Source of the DNA: Paraspadella gotoi
Lineage: Eukaryota > Chaetognatha
Assembly: GCA_051294375.1 (NCBI GenBank)
Contig: CM119269.1
Location: forward strand, 2,704,504-2,768,503
Reading direction: 5' to 3'
Length of the DNA stretch: 64,000 nucleotides
In this document: one piece after another, positions 1-13,070 of the stretch
Layout: every line of letters starts with the position of its first letter
Position numbering within the stretch: the first letter of the stretch is position 1
Position numbers and translations under genes: made by a program
The notes under the pieces: model-generated
What the model was told of the DNA's origin: nothing
What the model saw: only the letters and a program-made list of their open reading frames with translations
Databases searched by the model: none

Positions 1-304
1 ATAAAAGAAATCCGAGTGAAAGAAAAAAAGAAACATAAAAAGATTTGAAAAAGAAAGAAAAAGATAAAAAAAAGGTGAGAACTCGTGGAAAACAACAGAA
101 AAAGAAAGGAAGTTGAGGCGGGGAAAAAAAGGGGAAAAAAGGTAAAAAAATGGAGAACAAAGGCAAAAAGTAAATTCGAAAAAGGCACGGAGGAGACAAC
201 GGAAGAGAGAGAGGGGAATGAGGAAAATATAAAAGAAATTATAAAGAAAAGGAAGGGGAAAATAAAAGATAGGAAAAATGAAAGGAAAGGAGGAAATAAA
301 AAAA

Positions 305-660
305 AAACAAGATCGGTCCATCCAATGTGTTTCGCCGACTTTATTTTCACGTGTATTTCCCTGGGATTATATGACTACATGATATTACATGACTACATGA
401 CCACAATAAATTTCTTAGCCTGTGACACGAACTGCATCGGAATCCCGTCTTTTATTCTTTATATTTTTTAGATTTCCTGAAGGCGGCGCTAGTAGTCACT
501 TAAATTTGAGGATTTTTCCCTTCTTAACAAATGGGCACCTAACTATAGGCGAGTTATGAGCATTTTACCACTAGTGGGACAGACCGACCGACTAAAAGAC
601 CGACAGACCGACCGAAAAGTGACTTATAGAGTTGCTCCGCGAGTACTCGCGGCGAAATTA
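305..660 (+). repeat. Dispersed element W, copy 1
   Basis: About 300 bp element with the landmarks TCCATCCAATGTGTTTCGCC, TCCTGAAGGCGGCGC, CTATAGGCGAGTTATGAGCA and a string of GACCGACAGACCG. Other copies lie at 19,180, 26,715, 33,245 and 46,590. No coding capacity. Confidence 0.8.
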
Positions 661-667
661 AAAAGGA

Positions 668-790
<123 letters not shown>

Positions 791-2029
791 CGTTCGCCAT
801 TGAAATCGCGTTAGACTTCCGGGGTCGGGATACGACGCCGAAGTTTGTCGGGTCAACCGAAACGCGGGAAAAGCAATTTTACTGCTTCTGTCGAGGTGAA
901 TGTCACGTGACTCGAGGTGAAAAATGACGAGGAAAACGGAAGACTGGGATTTTCGAAAGGAGGAAGAGGGGGGAGAGGGAAGGGGGGAAAAGTGAAACAG
1001 GTTTGACTTTGAGAAAAAAAGGAAAAACGAAAACAACTAAAGAAATTAAATATATACAACTAAGTAATGTATTAAAATTGAAAGTTTAGGTAGAAAGCAT
1101 GAAAGAAAATAAATTAAGTATCAAAAAGAAACAGAGAAAATGGGAAAATAATTTTTAAAGATAACTTTAAAAAAAAAAAACTTGATTGCAACAAAGACGG
1201 AAAAAAAGAGAGTTTTAAAAAATGTCCTCTTTTGTTATAAAGGAAGATCGAAGGAAAGGATTTTAAAATAATAGAAAGAAAAAAAGAGATAGAAAGAAAG
1301 CAAGAATATGAAAGGAAAGAGTCTGAGAGACGAAGGGCGCTTTGGTAGATCGAGGAATAGAAAAAGGTTCGACGCTGAAACTGATAAATGACGTCAAACG
1401 TCGGACGTCGAGATGAAACTTCCGGTTCCAGAGTCTTTTTTTTTTAGACTTTTGACCGACCTAAGAGGCGTGGAAAACTCAGCGCGTCGGGATGGAACAT
1501 GGTGCCGTCTTTTAACCGAACGGCGTCCATCTTTATAACCCCCTTTGTCAGTGGGAACAAATTTGTGTCATGAGTATTCTTGCGAAGAGGCGGCCACTGG
1601 AAGTGAAGCTGAAAGCTGTGGGCAGACAATTTGGTTTTATGTCATGTCTATATTTTGAAAAGTGAGTTAAATTAAGAATCAACCATAAAGCGTCCGTCCG
1701 AACTTCGTGTTAGTCTTCTTTATTCTTTGGCGGATAATGATCGAGGAGGGTTTCCGTCTGATATATAACTCTAATTTTGTCGGGATAACACGCTGTCAGG
1801 GATGGAAAACCACCATGGCGGAAGTTCTGAAACCAGCGCCATCGTAAATCCCAACTAAAAGTGGCGTCCAAAATGGCACCAAGGTGGAAGGAAAAGGATA
1901 AAGAGAGTTTAGAGAAAAAATTTTAAAAAGTACAATGACATTGTGAATTACATTTAAGACGCGTCATTCTTCCATGGAGACGAAACCCGACGTCACTGTG
2001 GCGGAAATCGATAACGTCGGAATGGAATA

Positions 2030-2112
2030 ACGCTGGGGGGGGACAAACCGGCGCCGTCGGGGATGAGATTCGGCGCCGTTGGGAATGAAGCCGGCGCCAT
2101 CGGAGCAGACCA
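2030..2112. repeat. Short degenerate tandem repeat with GGCGCC cores
   Basis: Three units of about 23 bp, each containing CGGCGCCRT followed by GGGGATGA/GGGAATGA-like sequence, just before the 25-N gap at 2143. Looser relatives (GGTGCCGTC, AGCGCCATC) are scattered back to 1,500. Confidence 0.5.
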
Positions 2113-2390
2113 TTCATTTTGACGAATGACGTCCGTCGCGTCNNNNNNNNNNNNNNNNNNNNNNNNNGCGACTTTAACCCTTCTCTGCGTACCGGATCGA
2201 ATCCCGTCATATCAATTTTGGAGGGGGGTGGCGTCATGGTGTGGCGGGGCGACAGGGGTGCGGAGGGGAAAAGCGGGAAAAGCTATGATCCGAGTTGGAA
2301 AGAAGAAGGATTTGGTTTTCGAATTGACTGGGGTGGGGTTGGATTTAAGAGCGGCCTCAATTCGGGCATTAAAAGGGAAGCGAAGAAGGG

Positions 2391-4670
2391 TCAAACCAGT
2401 GAGTGAAATGAGGGATTGAAAAAGAATTCGACATTTCATATGAAGAGAGAGAGATAAAGTGGGTGCAACTATTAGGAGAAGCCAAAAAAAGGGAGTCGGA
2501 TCTTTGTTTTTTTAAGTCTGGCCTAAAAGAGTTTCAGATTACAGAATCTTGCTCAAAAAAAAGTTTAATAGTTATAAAAGTATTTTATTTCGTTATTTTG
2601 AAGGAAAAATAATAGTCTTTAGAACTCAGTTAGGTTAATACATTGTCGGACCACTTATTTGCTTCCAGCACCGTTTCCATGCAGATAAGGGAGAGAGTCA
2701 TAGAGGCTGGGCAAATATTAAGAGTCAGCTCCCCCTAACTTGTGTGTTTAAATTTTCTCATTTATCGACTGTTATTGCGTTCTACTGCAAAATATTCTTT
2801 TCATCAACACTTGACTAGACATTTTCGTGATTTGCAGGCTAACCGTATGAGCACCTCCATCCCGTGTTTTCTCATGAAATTTGTTGGAAGGGGCGTTGGC
2901 TTGTATCCAGGAGCTCTATTCCTCTATGAAAAGCCGCCCATTCACTATTAAATATTACTGGCAACAGATTCTTACTTCTCTCCAAAGTTTAAACTTTTTT
3001 TTGAGCAAATCTTTATGTATTTAGGAGCAAGAGTTTAAACTGCGCTTGAATTAGTGATAAAAGTGTAAGGTGCTGTTCATACACGGACCACTACGCACGG
3101 CACCGACCACTGATATAAGAGAAAAGGCGACTAAGAAACAAAGGGCTTAATGAAGGAACTGGTAACTTTGGCTATGGCCTAAGAAAATCGCCTTTTTTAC
3201 ATCAAAGAAGTTTGAGTTAAGAAAGACCAGAACAAATTTCCCCCCAGTACTAAAAAAAAAATTGCTTGTGTAAATGGTCTTCCCTCTTTATTATTTTCTT
3301 GACTTTACGCATTAATACACTTTTGCTCCAAACAAGGAGAAACGCGGTTTCGAATGGAACAACTCAAGAGACATTGACTTTGAACTTGTATCGAAAGTGT
3401 TTTTCAGATGTCGAGAGAAGAAGCGACGCAGGCTGCACAAACCTGAACTCAGCGCATCGAATCTTCATTTCTCCGACTTCTAACGATTGAGAGGACAAAT
3501 CAATGAGCAAAAAAAAAAAAAAGATCACGACTAACTACGACGACGCGGTCGTCCCTGACGACGGACGACGACGACCGAACGCGACGACGACGCGACCGAC
3601 GAACCGGACGACGACGAGCGACGACGACGACGACGACATAGAAGAACGATTATAGTGACAAAATCGATTCTTAGCAGCAGAAAAAAGAAGGACCAGCCTC
3701 TACGTGGATAGACCCGAGGGGAAAAAAATGTGCGTCTTTGCAATGTAAGAATCTTCATTCACGAGCTCCTGCTTGATGACGTTTTTTTCTCCGTCTTTTA
3801 TATTTTCTTGACGAAAGTTAGATTCATTTTTGACTTAAATTTTTAGATACATCAAAATATTTTTGTTATTTAAACACGTGAACAGTGAAATGTTACCTAA
3901 ATTGAACTACGTAAACAATTTTAAAATACGATAAAAGTTACTTAGTACTTGAAAAACAGATGAATTCGTAAACTTTTGTTGTCTCCTTGCGTTGTTCAAG
4001 GACTCGCATGTTCTCTTTATAAAAAAAGTTTCTCGTCTTTCCTTTGCTTGGCTATATTTTAAAAATAAAATGGACAACATCTGTTTTCCTCGGCTCTCGG
4101 TTAATAACATAATGAGAAAAAGTAAAACTACCAATTAAGACTCACCTTCAACCTCGTGCCGTAAATTCTATTGCTTGACATCCAATTCGTTATCGGACAA
4201 AAGATCAGTTTAACCCTCGGGTCACTAGAACGATCCAGGGTCCGTGAGCTCTTCCGATTTTCACCAATTCTAAGAATGACGTGAAACAGAATTGGGTCAC
4301 GTAAGGATAAGTGTGATTGCCGAATTAACTTACGCTGTTGGACAAAGAATTGTTGAGGTGTGTGACGAAGAAAGAACAATTGGTTTTCTCATCCAAGAAC
4401 CTTCCGGCCTCGTTTATCTAGCATTCTTGATTGCGAAAGAAGCAGTCTCTCTCCTCTCTCCTCCTCTCTCCTCTCTCTCTCTCTCTACTCTCTCTCTCTC
4501 TCCTCTCGTCTCTTCTTTCTCTCTCTTCTCTTCGCGCAGTTCACAGCCTCAGATGTATGCGCGGGTAACGAAGATTGTCCTGGAAAACTTAGATTGCTGT
4601 CACTTGCGTCAGATGTTAAGCGACGGGTTTTTTATACTCTTATATTTCACTGTTGTCGTTTTCTTTCTCT

Positions 4671-4752
<82 letters not shown>

Positions 4753-6842
4753 TCTTCTCCCTCCCTCTCCCTTTCCCATCCCCATCAGAACTTAATGACG
4801 ACGAGCGCGACGCCGGATCCGCGTCTTCTTTTCGCGGCGCGCCAGTTTTCGGTTTCTCTCACCCGAAACGCTCGCTTCCCCTCCCTCCCTCCTCCTGTTT
4901 CCATCTCTTGGTCCAAGTTTCCGTTCCTCGATCTGGCTCGTCAATTGCTCTTCTGCGTCGTCGTCCTACCGCTCTCGCTGCGCCCCACCCGGCGCTCCCT
5001 CCCGCTCTTCCTCCTCACCCATCCCGCCCTGCCGACCCGCCGCCCCGGAAGCTTCGGACCAACCTGGATGTGGCGTTGAGGAAGCCTTAAATTTCCGGGA
5101 TTCCGGGTTTGCTTGGCGTCGCAAGACGGACATTGGCGGCGGGTCCTGGTTTCAATCCCAGCCTGACCGTGACCGGTCGCGTCGCGGTCTAGAACGCCTC
5201 TCATCGACAGTAGTCGCAGGCCAGGAGGGGGTAAGAACGGTGGTAAGCGCGCAAGGCAGGAGGTAGAAGTGATACGGAGGTAGTACGCCGCGGACGATAA
5301 CAAGGAATAGGAGAAGTACGAAGGAAAGCAAAGAATATTGTGAGAGGAAGCAAGGAAGCGAGCGATGGCAGACAGCCATTAAGCTAAGAAAGCTCTACTT
5401 TTTTCCACGCAGACAGAGAAATAAATCCAATTAACCTGTCCGACGTTTTTGCCTTTCTTACTCCCCCCCAGACGTGTACTGGCGTGCCCGGATCTCCCTT
5501 TCCTCCCCCCGCACCTTACCCCACTACCCAGCGCTGCGCTGGTGCTTGCTCGCAGATTCCTTCTCCCAAACTCACCCTTCTCTCCTTTTTCCAACGACGA
5601 CGGCCGCCACGAGTTCCGTGACCCCCGGGGCCGGGCTTTTTTCCTCGGAACGCCACGGCGAAGTCGCGACGCCGGCGGAGACGCCTCTTCGGCGCCGCCC
5701 TCCACCCGGCAGTCGTCGGACCGACGCCGCTCGACGGAGAGCGTCTCGAGCATTCTCGGCCTCTCCGGACTGTTCATCTCCGCGCGTCGGCGGCGGACCG
5801 GCGCTGCGCTCTAGCCGCCGTTCCGCTTTCGAAAGCCGGCCCGTCTGATCCGGCGTCGTCTGCGACGCCGATGGGAAGACGCAGTTGAGATGCGTCGACG
5901 AACGCCTTGGGACGCCATATTGGGACCGAAGAGCGCGACGGCGACGATGATGGCGCTTAGCACATCCTCTCCGTACTCGACTTTGCCGCGAATGCCGCAT
6001 TTTCCGCAGCAGTTGCGCAGCAATCGTGGCCAACGGCAGCAACAACAACAGCAGCCAGCCGAGCACCAGCAGCAGCAGAAGACAGCTGGAGACGCTGGGT
6101 TTTTCGAGACGTCGCGGTATGCTGTGAGTGGTGCGGAGAAAAGAAATCCCATAAATAAACAAGATCGAAAGAATGTTTGGTGAATAGTATAGACTGATGT
6201 GATATGATATTGTGTGGTGTGGTATAGTGTGCGGTGGCTCTTCGGATGTCCTGTGTGAGTCGTGTGTGGCGGAGGGGGATTGGGGGAGTGGAGGAGAGTT
6301 TGGGGTCATCGATGATCACGATTGGGGGTGGTGTGGAGTGCGTGGTAGTGTGCAAGAGAGAGGAGAGGACACTGTAGAGCTTGAGGCGGTGTTTGGGTTG
6401 CTGATATGGTAGGAAGTGGTGGAGGGAGCTGGCCGTATGAGAGTGTGAGAGAGAGGTATGGTGTTTCAGGGCAGGGGTTGGTGAGGTATGGGGGGTGAGT
6501 GAGGTCAGATTGTAAAAATCATGAAGGAAGTGAAGATTAGAATTAAACCAAATGGGGGTGGGTAATAGATTGACTAGTGGTTTAGTGGTGATCTTGTGTA
6601 TCGGATGTATGAGGTTGGAAACGAATTGGTTGTGGGAGGAAATAGACTGGTAGGAGTGAATTAAGACGAAGGCCAACTGGAGAGTTGCGCGCGTGCAAGG
6701 CGAGAGCTGGCGGTTATTCCGTGTCCCTTCTCCAGAGCGGAGCGTGCTTTCGCGTCGGGCTGCGGGGGCCGCGAGACTTACCGCGTGCGGAGGATTGCGG
6801 TGCGAGGCGTCGCTCGAGCGACGACGAATCTCTCGTCTTGTT
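2391..6842 (+). repeat. Tandem duplication unit, copy 1
   Basis: Begins at the GTCAAACCAG/GAGTGAAATGAGGG sequence that recurs at 6843 and runs in the same order through an AT-rich part, a (GAC)n tract near 3530-3640, (TC)n arrays near 4440-4750 and exons of the Gln-rich gene. It is several hundred bp longer than copy 2 because of scattered short insertions, including inside simple repeats. Confidence 0.9.
4789..6836 (+). pseudogene. Upstream duplicate of three exons of the Gln-rich gene, frameshifted
   Basis: Counterparts of the 9026, 9681 and 10674 exons lie at about 4789-5230, 5556-6123 and 6736-6836. The 3' and 5' splice signals are still readable (CAG at 5555, GTAAGA at 5231, GTGAGT at 6124). 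Frames are broken by many 1-3 bp insertions: the poly-Gln exon keeps LPRMPHFPQQL and Q-rich stretches but upstream codons slip, and the third exon is cut off where the second duplication unit starts. This copy nevertheless preserves a base in the first exon that its sister has lost. The insertion-biased divergence points to an assembly copy; a decayed tandem duplicate is the alternative. Confidence 0.6.
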
Positions 6843-7940
6843 GGTCAAACCAGGAGTGAAATGAGGGATTGAAAAGAATTCGACATTTCATATGGAGAGA
6901 GAGAGATAAAGTGGGTCAACTATTAGAGAAGCCACAAAAAGAGTCGGATCTTTTTTTTTTTAAGTCTGGCCTAAAAGAGTTTCAGATTACAAATCTGCTC
7001 AAAAAAAAGTTTAATAGTTATAAAAGTATTTTATTTCGTTATTTGAAGGAAAATAATAGTCTTTAGAACTCAGTTAGTTAATACATTGTCGGACCACTAT
7101 TTGCTTCCAGCACCGTTTCCATGAGATAAGGGAGAGAGTCATAGAGGCTGGGCAAATATTAAGAGTTCAGCTCCCCCTAATGTGTTTTAAAATTTTCTTC
7201 ATTTTATCGACTGTTATTGCGTTCTACTGCAAAATATTCTTTTTCATCCTTGACTAGACATTTTCGATGATGTTGCAGGCTAACCTATGAGCACCTCCAT
7301 CCCGTTTTCTCATGAAATTTGTTGGAGGGGCGTTGGCTTTGTATCCAGGAGCTCTATCCTCTATGAAAAGCCGCCCATTCACTATTAAATTACTGGCAAC
7401 AATTCTTCTTCTCTCCAAAGTTTAAACTTTTTTTTGAGCAAATCTGTATTTAGGAGAAGAGTTTAACTGCGCGGAACTTAGTGATAAAGAGTGAATGGGC
7501 GTCATACACGGACAAGGTCGAGACGACTGTATATAAGAGAAAAGCGACTAAGAAACAAAGGGCTTAATGAGTAACTGGTAACTTGGTATGGCCTAGGAAA
7601 ATCGCCTTTTTACATCAAGGAATTTGAAGTTAAGAAAGACAAACAAATTTCCCCCCAACTAAAAAAAAATTCTTGTGAAATGTCTTCCCCTTTTTTTTTC
7701 TGACTTTACGATTAAACATTTTGCTCCAAATAAGGAGAAGCGGTTTCGAAGGAACAACTCGAAGAGACATTGACTTTGACTTTGATCGAAAGGTTTTTCG
7801 ATGTCGAGAGAAGAAGCGACGCAGCTGCTACAAACGAACTCAGCGCATCGAATCTTCATTTCTCCGACTCTTAACGATTGAGGACAAATCAATGAGGCAA
7901 AAAAAAAAAAAGATCACGACTACTACGACGACGGGGTCCC

Positions 7941-8001
<61 letters not shown>

Positions 8002-8753
8002 ATAGAAGACGATTATAGTGACAAATCGATCTTAGCAGCAGAAAAAAGTAGACACTCTCTACGGTGGAAGACCCGAGGGAAAAAAATGTGCTTTGCATTA
8101 AAATCTTTCATTCACGGCTCCTGCTTTGACGTTTTTTCTCCGTCTTTTTATTTTCTTGACGAGTTAATTCATTTTTACGTTAAATTTTTTAATAATCAAA
8201 ATATTTCTGTATTTAAACAGTGAACAGTGAAATTTACCTAAATTGAATCTACGTAAACAATTTTAAAATACGTAAAAGTACTTAGTACTTGGATAACAGA
8301 TGAATTCTAACTTTGTTGTCTCCTTCGTTTCAAGGACTCCATTTCTCTTTATAAAAAGTTTCTCGTCTTCCTTTCTTGCATATTTTTTAAAAATAAATGA
8401 GACAACATCTGTTTCCTCTCTGCTCGTGTAATACATAATGAGATAAAAGTAAAACTTACCAATTAAGACTCACCTTCAAACCTCGTGCGTAAATTACTAT
8501 TGCTTGACATCAATCGTTATCGGACAAAGACGTTACTCCTCGGTCACTAGAACGATTCCAGGGTCCGTGAGCTCTTACGATTTCACCATTCTAAGAATGA
8601 CGTGAAACAGAATTGGGTCACGTAAGGATAAGTGTGATTCCGAATTAACTTACGCTGTGACAAGAATTGTTGAGTGTGTGACGAAGAAAGAACAATTGGG
8701 TTTTTCTCATCCAAACCTCCGCCTCGTTTATCTAGCATCTGATGCGAAAGAAG

Positions 8754-8787
<34 letters not shown>

Positions 8788-10770
8788 TCGCTCGCATCAT
8801 CAAGCCTCAGAATGTTGCGGTACCGAAGAGGCCCTTCGAAACTTAGCGTCACTATGCGTAATTTAACGCCGGTTTTTTATCTCTTAATTATCAACTGTGT
8901 GTTTCTTCTTTCTCTCGTCTCTCTCTCTCTCTCTCTCTCCTCTCTCTTCTCCCTCTCTCTCTCTCTCTCCCTCCTCTTCCCTCTCTTCTCTCTCCCTCCT
9001 CCCTCTCCCTTCCCATCCCCATCAGAACTAATGACACGAGCGCGACGCCGGATTCCTCTTCATCTTTTCGCGCGCCGCCAGTTCCGTTTCTCTCCCCAAC
9101 GCCTCGCCTCCTCCTCCTTCCCCTTCCTCTTCCCAATCTCTCGCAATTCCCTCCCCCGTCTCGTCTCCACCGCCCGCTCGCCGCCACCCGCCTCCTCCCG
9201 CTCTTCCTCCTCACCCATTCCCGCCCTCCGCCGCCGCCGCCGACGCTTCGGACAACCTGATGGCGTTGGACCTAAATTCCGGATCCGGGTTTCTGCGTCG
9301 CAAACGACATCCGGGTCCATGGTTCGAATCCCACCTGACCGTGACGTCGTCGCGGTCTAGAACGCCTCTCATTCCGACCGGAGGTAAGTCGGGCAGGCGC
9401 GGGGGGAGGAGGTGAGTAAACGAGGTAGGTTAACGCCGGACGATACAAGGAAAATAGGGGAAAGTCGGCGGAGGAAAAAGAAACAAAGAAATATTTGAGA
9501 GAAGCAAGGAAGCGAGCGAGCAAGCAATTAAGCTAAGAAAGCTCTACTTTTTCCACGCAGCAGAGAAATAATCCAATTAACCTTCCGACTTTTTCCTTTC
9601 TTACCTCCCCCCCAACTTACCGTCCCATCTCCCTTTCCTCCCCCCCACTTACCCACTTACCCACCTCCTTCTTCCTCCAGATTCCTTCTCCCCAAACTCA
9701 CCCTTCTCTCCTTTTTCCAACGACGACGCCGCCACGAGTTCCGACGCCGCTTCCTCGGACGCCACGCGAGTCGCGACGCCGTCGGAGACGCTCTTCGGCG
9801 CCGCCCCTCCACCCGGCATCGTCGGACCGACGCCGCTCGACGGGAGAGCGTCTTCGACGATTCTCGGCCTCCCGGACGTCATCTGCGGCGTCGGCGGCGG
9901 ACCGGCGCTGCTGCTGCCGCCGTCCGCTTTCGAAGCCGGCGTCGATCCGGCGTCGTCTGCGACGCCGATGGGAAGGACGCAGTTGCAGATGGCGTCGACG
10001 GACGCCTTGGACGCCATATTGGACGAAGAGCGCGAGGCGACGATGATGCTGCTTCAGCGACACCTTCCTTACTCGACTTTGCCGCGAATGCCGCATTTTC
10101 CGCAGCAGTTGGCGCAGCACGTGGCCCAACAGCAGCAACAACAACAGCACCAGCAGCACCAGCAGCAGCAGAAGACAGCGGAGGACGCTGGGTTTTTGAG
10201 ACGTCGCGATCAGGTGCGAGAAAGGAAATCCCATAAATAAAAAAGACTCGCAGATGTTTGGAAAGAAACGGGGAGTGATATATATTTTTTTCTTATTTCG
10301 ATTTTCGATCCTTTTGACTTGGCGAGGGATTGGGATGAGGGGAGGATTTGTCAGTCATGATCACGATTGGGGGGGGGTGATCTTAGGGTGCGGAAGAGAA
10401 AATACACTGTAACTTGACTTTTTTTTATATTAGATTAGACTGGCCTATGAATTAGAAGTATTTTTCACATTTAGTATGGTAGTAGTCATTTAAAAATCAT
10501 GGAAAATTAAATTAAATTAAACCAAATGTTATATTGACTATTTTATTATCTTTTATCGTAATGTTATTATTAAACAATTTTTAAAATTAATGTCGTGAAC
10601 GTAGATGATATTAAACGAACCAACTGGGAGATTCCGGTCAACGAACTGACCTTGACTTCGCTTCCCTCTCCAGACGGAGCTCTTCGCGTCGTCTTCCGCC
10701 GAACCTTACCCCCTGCGAGGATTCCTGCAGCGTCCCTCCGACGACGACGACGACGACCACGATTCACCCA
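6843..10770 (+). repeat. Tandem duplication unit, copy 2
   Basis: Direct copy of 2391-6842 in the same order. Here the (GAC)n tract at 7938-8002 is a clean uninterrupted array and the Gln-rich exon 9681-10213 is open, so this copy looks closer to the true sequence, although it seems to have lost some bases (for example in exon 9026). Confidence 0.9.
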
Positions 10771-13009
10771 ATTCTATCCTCACCGCTGGAAATTCAGGTT
10801 CGATTTATAATCGGATTTCGACCAAGGTCGATTTTTTTTTTGCGCCGAAATCGCGAGACGACGCCGATATTCGTCGTCGTCGTCGTCGTCGTCGGCCTCA
10901 TTGTCGTCATGGTTTCCAACCATTGTATGAATATGATAGTATTCGTCATCATCATCATTAACGTCATCATCATTGTAAATAACTTCATCAAAATAAGTTT
11001 TTAAAATAATTGAGTTGTACGTCGTTGTCATCATCAGCGATGTTGAAAAAAAAAAACCTTTAAATTGCGATTATTGCAATTAATTATCGCAATCTTGCAG
11101 AGCAAATTCGAAATTGATTTTCCGATCGATCTTACTCGTTGATATCGCATTTCAAAGTTAAAAATTGTTAAAAGCGATGCAGATTTACCTTGTTGTTTCT
11201 AAATCTCACGGTTTATTTGCGTAGATTTCATTTTTGATTGAAAGAGGAACCGGCGAATCGCATTTACCGCGGTGCAACAGTTGTGGTCGAATTTCGAAGG
11301 TGAATAATTACTTTCCGTCTCAGAAATTATTGACGAAAGCTCCAAGCACCCGATTAATTCATCTCAAACTATTTGGCGGAAGATAAATGAAGATCCTTTT
11401 TCTCGATCTCTTTCTTTGCTATTCGGTCTTTTAATTAAGACGTCGTCCGCGATGGCGTTTCTAGGCCACTCGCTCCACATCCTAAGATCTTCATTTCCGC
11501 CCCCCCCCCCCCCCGCCGGCTCTGCCCTTTGCCCAAGCTGCCCGAGGACGATCTCGGGGTCGCGGGTTCGATTCCAGCGACTTCCTTCTTCGGGTCGGCA
11601 GCGATCAGTGACCCTCAGAAGGGGCGGGGGAGAATTTGGAATATTAACGGCGATTAAGCTAGAACTTCAGAGATACCAGTTTATTTTATGTTAAAAATAT
11701 TTATTTTTTTTATTCATTTAAAAGAGAAATCTCTAAAAAAAACCAAAAAAAACTATTTAATCAAAATTGCCACATATTTTTTTACATGAAGCAAATTTTT
11801 TCGGTACAAACTTTTTGTTATGCCCATTGGGATGGGTCATCTCACTGTTGGCTTTGGAGGCTTTCTACCCTTAGTGACTCCTCCTGTCACTGGCGCGGTT
11901 ACCCTAGGACGGTCTCGCTTTGCCAATGCAGATGGAAGTCGTTAGTGTCTGTGGAATGTGTGGAAGCATCGCAACGCTTGGGATGGTGTGTTCCCCCTCT
12001 GAGCCAAGGGAAGGGTGGATGGTGAATGTATCTCCACAAGGGGTTTTTTCTTTGGCCATGATTAATTTTCTTTGATCTTCCCCACTGATGCGAATCTTCG
12101 CGACCCAAAATCCGTTCGGGGTTAATGAGGATCGAATTTAAATTCTAATGCGATTCTTTCTCGATTGGCAAATTTAGTTGATGAGAATTACCCTGTATTA
12201 AGAGCCGATAGTCGTCGGCATTCTCTTCGTTGGCACTGTAACGGAAGATCATCGTCGTCTTCTTAGCGAAAAGTTCAGTTTAAAATTGGTACAACTATTA
12301 TGTAAATTATCCATTAATTCGTTAGCGTCTCTTTTCAGTTTTTATACACATCAATTTATTTTATTTTTTTCAATTTTTTTCAGACAACTTATCTTCGTTC
12401 CCGGATCAAACATTTTCCGCCTCCGCCGCCGCCGCCGCCGCCGCCTCCGCTGCCTCCGCTGCCGCCGAATCTAACGCCTCCATTGTTCCCACTCCCAGCG
12501 AATATCTCCCTCCGCTGCCGCACCTCCAGCATTTGCAGCATCTTCAAATTTTGCAGCATCATAACCTCCATTTCGGTCCGGACCTGCAGCTCCAAGACGA
12601 GCAGCGTCAGAGCTTAATGGGTCAGCCGTCTCCTGCACTGCATCAGATGACGCTGGCGACGCCGCAGCACGGGCTGCAGCACGTGGGACCGATCACTCAT
12701 CAGCACGGACTTGACGAAATGTCAGTCCAACAGCAAACTCTGCAGCAAATGGCGCCGCCGCAATTTTTCTCAACAGAACTGGAAGCGACGTCGACGACGC
12801 CGCTGCTGATGGCGTCGCCTTCGACGTTACGGCGTCCCCCAACATCAGCGGCGTCGGCAGCGGCAGCAATGGACAGCGCCGCCTCGCAGCACCACAGAAG
12901 AATTTTGACCAACGAACAATTATTCATCCACGGAAACGACGGCGACGACGACGACGGCGACGACGATCTTAATAGAGTCATGGTCAGTCAAAGAAGCACC
13001 AGGTTATGA
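9026..13009 (+). CDS. Gln/Ala-rich low-complexity protein, 3' part of gene, 4 exons
   Basis: Not recognised. Four exons join in consistent phase: 9026-9383 (Pro/Ser-rich, ending ...LTVTSSRSRTPLIPTG before GTAAGT), 9681-10213 (SATPMGRTQLQMASTDALDA, then LPYSTLPRMPHFPQQL and a poly-Gln run), 10674-10797 (LRGFLQRPSDDDDDD) and 12384-13009 (poly-Ala, His/Gln-rich, acidic end, stop at 13009). The total is about 546 residues with no start codon found, so upstream exons are missing. Exon 9026 has an in-frame stop at its extreme 5' end that disappears if one base present in the sister copy (4789) is restored, so a base has probably been lost here. The Q-rich, acidic composition suggests a nuclear regulator, but the last residues QRSTRL also fit a class I PDZ ligand, so a membrane-protein tail is possible. 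Upstream exons are duplicated at 4789-6836. Confidence 0.68.
11410..11690 (+). repeat. Possible tRNA-derived interspersed repeat in an intron
   Basis: Contains GCGGGTTCGATTCCAGCG, a perfect B-box consensus, after a poly-C run at 11,499-11,514. It sits in the intron between 10797 and 12384 of the Gln-rich gene. No complete tRNA fold was found. Confidence 0.35.
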
Positions 13010-13056
13010 TCAACTATCCTATTATCGTGAAAATAAAAAATAAATGCTTATTATCC

Positions 13057-13070
13057 GTAACCGTAGCAAC
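13057..13070. promoter_or_regulatory. Perfect X-box (RFX site) consensus
   Basis: GTAACC-GT-AGCAAC fits GTNRCC-N(0-3)-RGYAAC exactly. It lies 48 bp after the stop codon of the Gln-rich gene, so it is in that gene's 3' region or belongs to an unseen neighbour. Confidence 0.35.

Noticed and set aside
5572-6676. Two long minus-strand ORFs over the first Gln-rich copy
   Set aside because: They are antisense to the plus-strand exons; the parallel region in the second copy has different minus-strand frames and no splice support.
7803-7881. 26-codon ORF MSREEATQLLQTNSAHRIFI...
   Set aside because: Protein-like but very short, broken in the sister copy, and without splice context.
9300-9340. Possible tRNA T-arm (GGTTCGAATCC)
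   Set aside because: The stem does not pair, no acceptor or anticodon arm fits, and the bases lie in an exon that stays open.
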